Positions 16,360 to 25,180 of a stretch of 64,000 nt of DNA are shown here, in pieces. The stretch's first letter is position 1; each line of letters begins with the position of its first letter. The stretch spans positions 496,001-560,000 of the forward strand of contig NZ_CP059675.1 in assembly GCF_014069575.1 (NCBI RefSeq). The letters are read 5' to 3'. This DNA is from Schaalia sp. JY-X169 (GTDB lineage: Bacteria > Actinomycetota > Actinomycetes > Actinomycetales > Actinomycetaceae). The position numbers and the translations under genes are program-made. Below the pieces are notes generated by a model, which had not been told where the DNA came from, ran no database searches, and saw nothing but the letters and a program-made list of their open reading frames with translations.

Positions 16360-17292
16360 ATGAGGATTAAGGAAGACCGTGTCAAAGTCAGGGTGCCCGC
16401 TACGACAGTCGATTTCGGTCCGACCCACGACTGCCTTGCAATGGCGTGTGCACTCTCCGATGAGGTAACAATCCGCGCGGTCGCTGGTGGCACTCAGGTC
16501 CGAGTCATCGACCGAACTCCCGGGGGGTCCCCAGAGCATTGGCTCAGCGCATCCGAAGTTGAGAAGCACCCAACAATCACAGCAATTCGTGGTGTCCTTG
16601 ATCTGGTTGGTGCACCACAGGTCGGGGTCCACCTCACCTATCGACGGGCTATTCCCACTTCCGTTGGACTGGGGGATGTTGAGGCTGAACTCCTCGCGGG
16701 TGTGTACGGCGCGTGGACGATTCTGGGAAAGCCGCAAGCGTTGAACGAGGACGTTCTCGTTGATCTGGTCTGTAAGCTCGGGGGAAACGAGGTGCGTGCC
16801 AGAGCCGTCTTGGATGCGCCACTTGTCCTGAGGATTATGGGCGGCTCCTTCCTTCCGCTCCCGGTGGGAGAGGCGGTTCAACCTGTTGCACTTGTGCCCG
16901 GCTTCACGGACCAGGAAACGTTGGATCCAGGCCTGCTGCCGCGAGGTGTCTCATTTCCACGCTATGCCGCGAACTCTGGGCGCTCCGCTGCCCTGGTGCC
17001 ACTAATCGCAGATCCTGCCGTAACCAGTGATGATCAACTGTGGCGTGACAGGCTTGTTCGTGCGACTGTCGATGACGTTCTGGAGGATCATCGTGCCTCC
17101 TTCTCCCCAGCCTCTGTCGCCCTAATACGATGGCTGAGGGAGAGGGGTAACGCGGCTTTCCTCTCTGGAAGTGGGCCCGCGGTTGTGTGTCTCTGGGACC
17201 TGGGTGCGGACGTGGTCAAGTCTGCACAGCACTCAGGTTGGGCAGTTATCGACCTCGGTGTGAGCACTGAGGGGCTGACTCTCGACGTGTGA
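16360..17292 (+). CDS. thrB: Homoserine-kinase relic (GHMP fold, phosphate loop lost)
   Basis: 310 residues, the normal ThrB length, placed directly before rho as in other actinobacteria. Motif 1 is partly kept (VRVPATTVDFGPTHDCLAMA against the usual VPATSANLGPGFDCLG). Motif 3 is good (FLSGSGPAV). Motif 2, the ATP phosphate loop GLGSSSAA, reads GLGDVEAE at 104-111, so the serines that bind phosphate are gone. The usual GHPDN segment reads GNEVRA. Kinase activity is therefore unlikely. The frame has stayed open, so either decay is recent or the protein has another role. Confidence 0.7.
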   Translation: MRIKEDRVKVRVPATTVDFGPTHDCLAMACALSDEVTIRAVAGGTQVRVIDRTPGGSPEHWLSASEVEKHPTITAIRGVLDLVGAPQVGVHLTYRRAIPTSVGLGDVEAELLAGVYGAWTILGKPQALNEDVLVDLVCKLGGNEVRARAVLDAPLVLRIMGGSFLPLPVGEAVQPVALVPGFTDQETLDPGLLPRGVSFPRYAANSGRSAALVPLIADPAVTSDDQLWRDRLVRATVDDVLEDHRASFSPASVALIRWLRERGNAAFLSGSGPAVVCLWDLGADVVKSAQHSGWAVIDLGVSTEGLTLDV

Positions 17293-17506
17293 TTTCCCCC
17301 GCACGTAGAGTAGTTTTTCTTGCGCTTCGGGGATGAAAGTCCTGAAGATATGAGTACTATTAACTAGCAGGCGCGCAACGTGGCTCCCAACTGGGAACCG
17401 CAGCTCTCTTTGTTCTTAGGCTTTCGTGCCTCGCCACCGCAGATCTCACCACAAAAAGAATGTGCGTGAGCCCGCCGGTACCCACAGTTAGGAATCCTCT
17501 TCCCTT
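17293..17506 (+). promoter_or_regulatory. Leader region of rho
   Basis: A 214-base gap holds no gene. It contains a small hairpin, GGCTCCC and GGGAACC around AACT (about 17382-17399), with one mismatch. Rho genes often control their own transcription in the 5' leader, so this gap is a reasonable place for that, but no conserved element was recognised. Confidence 0.3.
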
Positions 17507-19306
17507 ATGGAAAGTAAATCGGACGCAAGCGTTGCTTCGCTCGGAAAAATGAAGCTTGCAGAGCTTCAGAGCCTCGCCGCTCAGCAAGGCCTCAAAGGTA
17601 CTTCGCGCATGCGCAAAGCGGATCTGGTAGAGGCACTCTCCCAGCCCTCGCGTAGCACTTCGGAGAAGCAGGCCACGCGGCCGCCTCGACGTGCTAATGC
17701 GGATGCCAAGAAGCAAGGTTCTGACGACTCCAACGCCAAGGGAGAGCGCCGTCAAGAGAAGGTTGCAGAGACCCGTGAGGGGCAGCCAGAGGCTGCTTCC
17801 GTGGACGTGCGTGCTGCAGTTGCCGAAGATCTTGATCGTGTTCGTTCAAGGCGCGGCGCGCAGGGCCGTGACGGTGAACGCAGGGACACTTCGGGAGGCA
17901 ACAGAGGCACTGACAAGCAGGACTCTTCTTCCAACCGTGAGCAGGGCTCCACCAGCCAGCGTGACCAGGGCGCGGTTGCGCTAGATGAGATTGCGTTGCC
18001 CGAGGGCGGGGAACCCAATAGGAACCGCAACAGACGCGACCGGAACTCCCGTAGGCGGGGACGGGATCGCAACCCGAATCGCGACAGTACGACTCGCGAA
18101 GTGGGCCAGCGTGGTGGGCAGACACAAGGTCAAACACGTGGGGCCGACAGTGAACCAGTCGATGATTCACAGCTGATTCCCATTGCTGGAATCGTCGATA
18201 TTCAGTCAAATCACGCATTCGTGCGTACCTCCGGTTACCTGCCGGGAAACAATGATGTTTACGTGACGTTGGGGAATGCCCGCCGTTGGGGTCTACGCGG
18301 CGGTGATGCTGTCGTCGGTGCTGTGCGACCTGCTCGTGACGGCGATCGTGGCGGGCGCAATCAACAGAAGCACAACGCCCTCGTGCGTGTCGACTCAGTC
18401 AATGGCATGACGATTGAGCAGGCGCTGGAGCGGCGGGAGTTCGCCAAGTTGACGCCCGAATACCCGCGCGAACAGCTACGAATGGAGACCACTCCCAAGG
18501 CGTTGACCTCCAGGATGATCGATCTGGTCGCCCCCGTGGGCAAGGGCCAACGTGGACTTATTGTCTCGCCCCCTAAAGCGGGTAAGACGATGATCATCCA
18601 GCAGATGGCGAAGGCCATCGAAATCAACAACCCCCAGGTCCACCTGATGGTGGTGCTGGTGGATGAGCGACCTGAAGAAGTGACCGATATGCGATCTATC
18701 GTCAAAGGTGAGGTCATTGCCTCTACCTTTGACCGTCCAGCATCAGATCACACCACGGTCGCAGAGCTGGCAATCGAGCGTGCCAAGCGCCTCGTTGAAC
18801 TCGGCCAAGATGTCGTGGTTCTCCTTGACTCCATTACCCGCCTGTCACGTGCCTACAACCTTGCTGCCCCAGCGTCGGGACGTATCCTGTCCGGTGGTGT
18901 TGATGCAGCAGCGCTGTACCCACCGAAGAAGTTCTTCGGTGCTGCACGTAATCTACGTGAGGGTGGGTCGCTCACCATTATCGCCTCAGCTCTGGTTGAA
19001 ACCGGCTCCAAGATGGATGAAGTCATCTTCGAAGAGTTCAAGGGAACGGGCAATATGGAACTGCGCCTCTCCCGTAGCCTCGCAGACCGGCGTATCTTCC
19101 CGGCCATCGACATCAATGCTTCAGGGACAAGGCGTGAAGAGCTGCTCCTAAAGCCCGAAGAACTGGCAATTATGTGGAAACTACGTCGTGCGCTGGGGAG
19201 CCTCGACCAAGCACAGGCACTGGAAACAGTGCTGGGCAAGCTAAAAGAGACTTCGTCGAACGCGGAGTTCCTGATGATGGCTTCCCGCACCACGTCAGGC
19301 GACTAA
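17507..19306 (+). CDS. rho: Transcription termination factor Rho
   Basis: 599 residues, the long actinobacterial form. An N-terminal Rho_N helical domain (LAELQSLAAQQGLKGTSRMRKADLVEAL) is followed by about 150 low-complexity residues rich in Arg, Asn, Gln and Asp, typical of high-GC Gram-positives and thought to contact RNA. The cold-shock-like RNA-binding domain follows (IVDIQSNHAFVRTSGYLPG). The RecA-like motor has Walker A SPPKAGKT and Walker B VVVLLDSITRLSRAYN. It forms a hexameric RNA-driven helicase that ends transcripts. Its stop overlaps a TAATG, so a tiny coupled frame follows. Confidence 0.97.
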   Translation: MESKSDASVASLGKMKLAELQSLAAQQGLKGTSRMRKADLVEALSQPSRSTSEKQATRPPRRANADAKKQGSDDSNAKGERRQEKVAETREGQPEAASVDVRAAVAEDLDRVRSRRGAQGRDGERRDTSGGNRGTDKQDSSSNREQGSTSQRDQGAVALDEIALPEGGEPNRNRNRRDRNSRRRGRDRNPNRDSTTREVGQRGGQTQGQTRGADSEPVDDSQLIPIAGIVDIQSNHAFVRTSGYLPGNNDVYVTLGNARRWGLRGGDAVVGAVRPARDGDRGGRNQQKHNALVRVDSVNGMTIEQALERREFAKLTPEYPREQLRMETTPKALTSRMIDLVAPVGKGQRGLIVSPPKAGKTMIIQQMAKAIEINNPQVHLMVVLVDERPEEVTDMRSIVKGEVIASTFDRPASDHTTVAELAIERAKRLVELGQDVVVLLDSITRLSRAYNLAAPASGRILSGGVDAAALYPPKKFFGAARNLREGGSLTIIASALVETGSKMDEVIFEEFKGTGNMELRLSRSLADRRIFPAIDINASGTRREELLLKPEELAIMWKLRRALGSLDQAQALETVLGKLKETSSNAEFLMMASRTTSGD

Positions 19307-19452
19307 TGACAGGAGCCGTGCCAGATCTCACGGGTGCGCCCGCTAGACCTGGACGGCTCAGAGTGACAGACTTACCTACTGGTTCCGGTTCACTGGTATC
19401 TGCCCGCTAGGGGCGGTTTCAGACCCGGGGCACTGATCCTTGAGGAGACATC

Positions 19453-19671
19453 ATGAAGCAGGGTATTCATCCCAATTACGTGGAGACCACGGTGACATGC
19501 ACCTGTGGTAACGAGTTCGTTACCCACTCCACAGTGGCCGACGGCACCATGCGTGTCGATGTGTGTTCAGAGTGCCACCCGTTCTACACGGGCAAACAGA
19601 AGATTCTGGACTCCGGTGGGCGTGTTGCCCGCTTCGAAGCACGTTACGGCAAGAAGGCCGACAAGAAGTAG
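19453..19671 (+). CDS. rpmE: Ribosomal protein L31, zinc-binding form
   Basis: 72 residues with GAGGAG upstream. The zinc ligands are present: CTCG near residue 16 and CSEC near 37, followed by HPFYTGKQK. This is therefore the zinc-containing paralogue rather than the Cys-free one made under zinc starvation. It belongs to the 50S central protuberance. The order rho-rpmE-prfA is conserved. Confidence 0.95.
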   Translation: MKQGIHPNYVETTVTCTCGNEFVTHSTVADGTMRVDVCSECHPFYTGKQKILDSGGRVARFEARYGKKADKK

Positions 19672-19749
19672 CGGATGTGAAGAGCGCCGGCGATTCATTT
19701 CGTCGGCGCTCACTCATACCCTATTTCCTTCAAACTTACGGAGCATCCT

Positions 19750-20841
19750 GTGTCTACGCACGCCAGTCTCGAAGCCGTCGCCCCCCTCATCGCAGAATAC
19801 GAAGATCTCGAAAAGCAGTTGGCAGATCCCACACTGCACTCAAACCAAGCCCGTGCACGTAAGGTGGGTCGCCGCTACGCGGAGCTGGGACGGATCGTTA
19901 AGTTGGCGCACACGCTTGCCGAGGTTGACGGTGACCTTGCCGCGGCGCAGGAACTGGCTGCCGAGGACCCGGAGTTCGCTGCCGAAGTTGAAGAGATCTC
20001 TCAGCGACGCGAGGAAGCGCTGAAAGAGCTGGTTTCCGTCCTCGCTCCACGTGATCCCGACGACGCATGTGACGTCATTCTTGAGATTAAGGCAGGTGAA
20101 GGTGGGGACGAATCCGCACTGTTCGCGGCCGACCTCGCGCGGATGTACACCCGCTATGCCGACAACAAGGGCTGGACTGTTACGGAGCTGTCGACGACTC
20201 ACACGGGTCTTGGCGGCCTCAAAGAAGTGACAATCGCCGTCCGTGCAAAGGGCAACCCAACACCGGAAGAAGGGGTGTGGACCCACCTGAAGTACGAGGG
20301 CGGGGTACATCGTGTGCAACGTGTCCCCGTTACGGAATCACAGGGTCGTATCCACACTTCGGCCGCCGGCGTGATGGTGATGCCCGAGGTTGAGGTTGAC
20401 GATACTGTTGAAATCGACCCGAATGACCTGCGCATTGACGTCTACCGTTCTTCAGGTCCGGGAGGACAGTCTGTCAACACGACGGACTCGGCCGTGAGGA
20501 TCACTCATATGCCAACGGGGATTGTCGTCTCCATGCAGAACGAGAAGTCGCAGCTGCAGAACAAGGACGCAGCGATGCGAGTGCTACGGACCCGACTGAT
20601 TGCGGAGGCGCGTGCCCAGAGAGAAGCGGAAGCTTCTGAGAAGCGCCTCAGCCAGGTACGGACAGTTGACAGGTCTGAGAGGATCCGCACCTACAACTTC
20701 CCGGAGAACCGTATCGCGGACCACAGGACGGGATTCAAGGCCTACAACCTTGATCAGGTCCTGGAAGGCAACCTTGACGATGTCATTCAGTCGGCCATTG
20801 CTGCCGATGAAGAGGCTCGACTAGAAGCCGCCGGACAGTAG
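19750..20841 (+). CDS. prfA: Peptide chain release factor 1
   Basis: 363 residues from a GTG. The GGQ motif that triggers peptide release is at 238-240 in [15 protein letters not shown]. The codon-recognition tripeptide reads PVT (usual PxT of RF1) in [19 protein letters not shown]1 reads UAA and UAG, which matters for the amber codon at 49279: nothing in this gene suggests weakened UAG termination. Its methylase PrmC is the next gene. Confidence 0.97.
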   Translation: MSTHASLEAVAPLIAEYEDLEKQLADPTLHSNQARARKVGRRYAELGRIVKLAHTLAEVDGDLAAAQELAAEDPEFAAEVEEISQRREEALKELVSVLAPRDPDDACDVILEIKAGEGGDESALFAADLARMYTRYADNKGWTVTELSTTHTGLGGLKEVTIAVRAKGNPTPEEGVWTHLKYEGGVHRVQRVPVTESQGRIHTSAAGVMVMPEVEVDDTVEIDPNDLRIDVYRSSGPGGQSVNTTDSAVRITHMPTGIVVSMQNEKSQLQNKDAAMRVLRTRLIAEARAQREAEASEKRLSQVRTVDRSERIRTYNFPENRIADHRTGFKAYNLDQVLEGNLDDVIQSAIAADEEARLEAAGQ

Positions 20842-20852
20842 TCACTGCGCTG

Positions 20853-21749
20853 ATGCAGTCCGGCGAAGAGCAGGAGCAGTTCCTGGTGAGCCGCGGGTAT
20901 TCTCGCGAAAGCGCCAGCGTCCCCGTCGAGATGCTGTTGCGCTGGGGTCGGGGAGAACTTGAGCGTGTAGGAATACCCCAGGTTGAAGCTCGGTGGCTGC
21001 TGGAATGGGCTCTCGGCGAACCACTGGGTGTCCGAACGCACGCTGGAATACGAGCAGCCGAGAAGTACCGTAGCGCGATCTCCCAACGCAGGTCCCGAGT
21101 GCCCTTTCAGCACATCACGGGGGAGATGTCTTTCCGTTACCTCACCCTCAAAGCGGGTCCCGGGGTTTTTGTTGCGAGGCCGGAGACAGAGACGCTCGTC
21201 GACTTAGCACTTGCTACGTTGGAGCCAGGAAGCGCCGTGGTTGCGGACCTTTGTGCTGGTTCCGGAGCAATTGGGTTGGCTTTGGCCACCGAAAGGTCTG
21301 ACACCCAGGTAACAATGGTTGAGATCAGCCCAGCGGCCGGCCGCTACCTAGAGACAAACACACGTCGAGTGGGCCAGTTTGCCGCCGGATCGAGGGTGCG
21401 CATATGCATGGAGGATGCCACAGGGGCTTTGGCAGGGAGTGAAGAGACTCTTGACCTTGTTGTTTCCAACCCGCCCTACGTGGGTATCGTAGATGCACCA
21501 ACGCAACCGGAGGCCCTAGCAGACCCAGAGATCGCGCTCTTCGGTGGGGGAGAGGACGGATTGGTGACACCAAGAGGCATCGTCACCCGTGCGTATGAAC
21601 TCCTTCGGAAGCACGGAACACTGTTGATGGAACATGGTGAAGACCAGGGGGCAGCCCTTGTCGGGCATGCTGTCAATGTCGGTTTTTACAGTGCGGAAAC
21701 AGTCGACGACCTCACGGGCAGACCACGCTTCTTGAGAGCAGTAAAGTAG
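20853..21749 (+). CDS. prmC: Release factor glutamine methyltransferase
   Basis: 298 residues. The SAM site appears as VADLCAGSGAIGLAL, and the substrate motif NPPY is in LDLVVSNPPYVG. The N-terminal helical domain has RWLLEWALGEP. It methylates the Gln of the GGQ motif in RF1 and RF2. It starts 11 bases after prfA and is followed by tsaC, a conserved order. Confidence 0.95.
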   Translation: MQSGEEQEQFLVSRGYSRESASVPVEMLLRWGRGELERVGIPQVEARWLLEWALGEPLGVRTHAGIRAAEKYRSAISQRRSRVPFQHITGEMSFRYLTLKAGPGVFVARPETETLVDLALATLEPGSAVVADLCAGSGAIGLALATERSDTQVTMVEISPAAGRYLETNTRRVGQFAAGSRVRICMEDATGALAGSEETLDLVVSNPPYVGIVDAPTQPEALADPEIALFGGGEDGLVTPRGIVTRAYELLRKHGTLLMEHGEDQGAALVGHAVNVGFYSAETVDDLTGRPRFLRAVK

Positions 21750-21765
21750 TGAAACGGAGGCTTTG

Positions 21766-22431
21766 ATGGCGGTGTACAGAGATACCTTGGAGTTTCCTTC
21801 CGGGGATGAGAAGTGGTTGGAAGAAGATAGCCAGATTCGACTCCTGCGCGCTGTCACAAAGGGTGAGCTGGTTGTCTTGCCAACGGACACGGTCTACGGC
21901 ATCGGTGCCGATCCGTTCTCGCATTCTGCTGTTGGTCGCCTGCTTGGCGCCAAAGGGCGTGATCAAACAATGCCACCACCTGTTCTGGGTGGGTTATGTG
22001 AGGAGCTTCTTTCGCTTCTTGATTTCACTTCTCTGGAGCAGCGGGAGACGGTTGAGCAACTAGCCAGGGAGTTTTGGCCTGGGCCACTGACGATAATTGC
22101 CCCGAGTAAGGCCCAATTTGGTTGGGATACTGAGTCCGTCAATGGCACCATTGCCGTGCGGATGCCGGGCTCCGACCTTGCGATTTCGGCACTGCGTGTA
22201 ACGGGGCCCCTGGCAGTTACCTCAGCAAACAGAACCGGCATGCCAGCTGCCCAAACCTTGGATGAGGCCCGCGAGTACTTCGGCGATGAAGTGAGCGTCT
22301 ACATTGACGGAGGCGCGTCACCGCTGGGCAGACCCTCGACGATTGTCGACTGTTCCAGATCAGCGCCGCGAGTAATCCGCGCCGGGGGCGTGACCGCAAA
22401 GCAGATTGAAGACCTACTAGAGTCAAAGTAG
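21766..22431 (+). CDS. tsaC: L-threonylcarbamoyladenylate synthase (Sua5/YrdC/TsaC family)
   Basis: 221 residues from the ATG at 21766; CGGAGG lies five bases before it, which rules against the TTG three bases earlier. The YrdC fold is marked by LPTDTVYGIGAD, then KGR, and the late SANRTGMPAAQT and PSTIVDCS. It makes threonylcarbamoyl-AMP from Thr, bicarbonate and ATP for t6A in tRNAs reading ANN codons. No C-terminal Sua5 domain is present, so it is the short form. Confidence 0.92.
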   Translation: MAVYRDTLEFPSGDEKWLEEDSQIRLLRAVTKGELVVLPTDTVYGIGADPFSHSAVGRLLGAKGRDQTMPPPVLGGLCEELLSLLDFTSLEQRETVEQLAREFWPGPLTIIAPSKAQFGWDTESVNGTIAVRMPGSDLAISALRVTGPLAVTSANRTGMPAAQTLDEAREYFGDEVSVYIDGGASPLGRPSTIVDCSRSAPRVIRAGGVTAKQIEDLLESK

Positions 22432-22516
22432 TCCGTAGCGTCGGGTCAGAAGTGTCCCGGACTGTGCGGGACCCACCGCGTAGGCTGGGCAGAGATAGTT
22501 AGAGTCAGGGGGTCGA

Positions 22517-23830
22517 GTGCGCGTATACATGCTTGTGCTCTTGACCGCGCTGGCGGTGACGATGGTGCTGACGCCGATTGTCCGTCGCATGGCTCTAAGT
22601 TTGAACATCCTCACGCCTTTGCGCGCTCGGGACGTCCACGCACATCCCATCCCACGCCTTGGCGGTATCGCCATGACGGGTGGTGTCTTAGCAGCGCTGG
22701 CACTCGGGTATGCGATTCCCTATCTGCGCCCAATATATGAGTCCTCACCTACCCTGTGGTCGGTTGCCTTGGGGACGGTCGCCATAGCACTCTTGGGGGC
22801 GGTTGATGACGTGTGGGAGCTGGATTGGCTCACCAAACTAACAGGGCAGATCCTCATCTCCGGGGGGATGGCAATGGGTGGCGTGCAACTTCTCAGTGTC
22901 CCCATTTTTGGTGTCACAGTTGGATCTGCTTGGCTCTCTGTGCTTGTGTCAACACTGATCTTGGTCGCAATCATCAATGCCGTGAATTTCGTGGATGGGC
23001 TTGATGGTTTGGCATCCGGTGTCATCGCAATCGGCTCACTGTCATTTTTCGCATACTCATACATCCTCACAAGACTTATGGGGGCAACGTCGTATGCCAC
23101 AGCCGCCGCGGTGGTTACCGTCGCCCTGGCCGGGGCATGCATAGGGTTCCTCTGGTTCAATTTCCATCCGGCGTCTATCTTCATGGGTGACTCTGGCGCA
23201 ATGGTCTTGGGATTGTTGCTTGGATCGGCGACTCTGATAGTCACCGGACAGGCAAATCCGGCACTGCTCACCGAACAGTCCGTGATCACCCCGTGGATTC
23301 CAGTCATCCTCCCCCTGGCAGTCCTACTTATTCCACTTGCAGATCTGGTCATTACGCCGGTGCTGCGTATGGCGCACGGGAGAAGTCCGATGACGGCAGA
23401 CCGCACGCACCTCCACGATCGTCTGCTTCTCCATGGTCATTCGCACCGCGGGGTCGTCTTGATCATGTATGCGTGGACGACTTGGGCCTGCGTGGTTGCG
23501 GTGTCGTTCTTACTAATGCCGCCACTCATAGTTCTTGCGTGGGCGCTTCCCGCGGCAGTCCTGATAGTTTTAGCGACACTCTTCCAGTTCCCCTCGGCTG
23601 CGGGTTCATCACGGCGACGCTCTCGGGGGACGGGTGTCCCCGGGGGCCGTGTCGCAGTCGACGATGGTCAGACCGTTATTTCGAGGCCGAATCTGGACCA
23701 TATGTGGTCGCCCCTTAGCCACCACAAGCAGGACCCTGAGGGCAGCAGTTCTCAGGAGGGCGCCGAGGCAAAGCAATCTGGGCGTTTTCGTCCGGTTCAC
23801 GCCGAATTAGTAGACAAGGAAGATGACTGA
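22517..23830 (+). CDS. wecA: Polyprenyl-phosphate N-acetylglucosaminyl-1-phosphate transferase (WecA/MraY family)
   Basis: 437 residues from a GTG after AGGGGG. About ten membrane helices. Motifs of the family follow in order: HPIPRLGGIAM, the Asp pair in GAVDDVWELD, NAVNFVDGLDGLASG, FMGDSGAM, and the cytosolic His loop RTHLHDRLLLHGHSHR. The enzyme moves a sugar-1-phosphate from a UDP-sugar to the lipid carrier, starting wall glycopolymer or arabinogalactan-like assembly. A hydrophilic C-terminal tail of about 80 residues follows the last helix. The stop overlaps the next ATG (TGATG). Confidence 0.92.
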   Translation: MRVYMLVLLTALAVTMVLTPIVRRMALSLNILTPLRARDVHAHPIPRLGGIAMTGGVLAALALGYAIPYLRPIYESSPTLWSVALGTVAIALLGAVDDVWELDWLTKLTGQILISGGMAMGGVQLLSVPIFGVTVGSAWLSVLVSTLILVAIINAVNFVDGLDGLASGVIAIGSLSFFAYSYILTRLMGATSYATAAAVVTVALAGACIGFLWFNFHPASIFMGDSGAMVLGLLLGSATLIVTGQANPALLTEQSVITPWIPVILPLAVLLIPLADLVITPVLRMAHGRSPMTADRTHLHDRLLLHGHSHRGVVLIMYAWTTWACVVAVSFLLMPPLIVLAWALPAAVLIVLATLFQFPSAAGSSRRRSRGTGVPGGRVAVDDGQTVISRPNLDHMWSPLSHHKQDPEGSSSQEGAEAKQSGRFRPVHAELVDKEDD

Positions 23831-24246
23831 TGGTCAACTCGCTTGCCGCGCGTCGCGGCCTGAAGAGGTTGAGGACGGGGATGCTCATCGGGAGCGGCGT
23901 CCTCGTACTTTTGGGACTTGCGATTGTCCTCTTTCTTTCCGGTACGCTGTGGCCCTCCGTGGTGGCAGGCGTCGGTGGGGGAGCTGTGATGCTGGTGGTG
24001 TCGTGGTTTACAACATCTAAGACGCTTGAATCTGATGATCCTTCAGTTGCGTGGATTGCCCTTGACTACATGATAAAGATCGTCCTCACTCTGGGACTTC
24101 TGGTGATGGCAAAGCAACTTGAAATGTTCAACCTTGGTGTGGTCGCAACACTGCTCATTTCAGGAATTGCGCTCACGTCCGCTGTGCAAGTGCTGGCGTT
24201 CGTGCCAGAAAAGAAGAAGACAGTTCCGTCGGAGATTGCGGACTAG
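23830..24246 (+). CDS. AtpI-like membrane protein
   Basis: 138 residues with four predicted membrane helices (LVLLGLAIVLFLSG, VVAGVGGGAVMLVVSWF, MIKIVLTLGLLVMAK, VVATLLISGIALTSAVQVLAF). Sequence identity to AtpI is not obvious. Its place between wecA and the ATP synthase genes is where atpI-type genes sit, and AtpI helps assemble the c-ring. Its start overlaps the wecA stop. Its 3' end overlaps a minus-strand gene by four bases, so it is cut off from atpB by that gene. Confidence 0.6.
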   Translation: MVNSLAARRGLKRLRTGMLIGSGVLVLLGLAIVLFLSGTLWPSVVAGVGGGAVMLVVSWFTTSKTLESDDPSVAWIALDYMIKIVLTLGLLVMAKQLEMFNLGVVATLLISGIALTSAVQVLAFVPEKKKTVPSEIAD

Positions 24247-24986
24247 TCCATGATCGTCCGGCTCACCACGTCGCTGTCCGGAGTGATGAGGATTTCTCGA
24301 TCATCCGTCATGATCTTGAGGAATCCGGGGTTGCTGTCGAGGACGTACCCGTAGATCGTTTCCTCTTGAAGGACGATCTGTTCTCTCTCAACCCAGGGGG
24401 TGTCTACTGTTGAGGCAACTGCAAGCAGAGCGACACCAATCACGATACCCACGTGAGTGCCGAGTCTCGCAACCTGGCGCCTCCAGCCCTTACGCTTCGC
24501 CAGCTTCGATACCAGAATCAACAGCGCTGTGAGGGCTACCGACCAGACGATCACCCACCACATGTGCAGGGTCCGGGTCAACACGTAGGCGGTTGCGAGG
24601 AGCACGACAATGATGAACCAGTTGTTAGCGCGGGTCTTACCCAGATCCCTCTTGGAAAGCCAATAGTCCCGGTAGATGGCCAGAGGTAGGGCAATGGCAA
24701 TGAGGATTCCAGAAATGGTGGGTCGCTCAAACAGGGTGCCAAGAAGAATAGAGAAGGCATCGTCAAAATTGAATGACTCAGTAAGCGAAGCCACGACGGT
24801 CCAGTTCCAGTCCGCAACTGCGAACATCCTTAGAAATAAGAGCAGCGTAACTAAGCCAACCGTTATACCTGCTTCCCCACCCGTCTTCGCGAGCCAAGAG
24901 TCCTGTCCGGGGGCCTCTTCGCTGTCAGGTGACTGACCACTTTGCTCAGCCGATGTGGCACCTTGGGACGGGGTCGATTGGCTCAT
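24243..24986 (-). CDS. Hypothetical multi-pass membrane protein
   Basis: 247 residues. A polar, Ser/Gln-rich N-terminus of about 35 residues precedes five hydrophobic segments. The C-terminal 60 residues (from TVDTPWVEREQIVLQEETIYGYV) look like a soluble strand-rich domain, probably outside the membrane. No family was recognised. It lies opposite to and inside the wecA-atpI-atpB run, an unusual interruption of the ATP synthase locus. A good binding site (GGAGGA) precedes the start. Confidence 0.65.
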   Translation of the reverse strand: MSQSTPSQGATSAEQSGQSPDSEEAPGQDSWLAKTGGEAGITVGLVTLLLFLRMFAVADWNWTVVASLTESFNFDDAFSILLGTLFERPTISGILIAIALPLAIYRDYWLSKRDLGKTRANNWFIIVVLLATAYVLTRTLHMWWVIVWSVALTALLILVSKLAKRKGWRRQVARLGTHVGIVIGVALLAVASTVDTPWVEREQIVLQEETIYGYVLDSNPGFLKIMTDDREILITPDSDVVSRTIMD

Positions 24987-25180
24987 AGTTCCTCCTCCTA
25001 ATACTGCAGGTACGCCGCAGCAAACTCGCTTCTAGTGGGCGTTCTTACTCACTTTGAAAGCCTACACATGCAACTTGTTCCCAGTTGTCCTGATAGCATG
25101 ATCGTCGTCCACCTCTATACGCGGTGGTAGTTTGGGCAATTGTCTTCACAGCAGAAGGCACGAATATCTGGAGGTACGCT

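Noticed and set aside
25075-25099. TTGTTC/TAGCAT as the ATP synthase promoter
   Set aside because: The spacing is only 13 bases, too short for a usual promoter.
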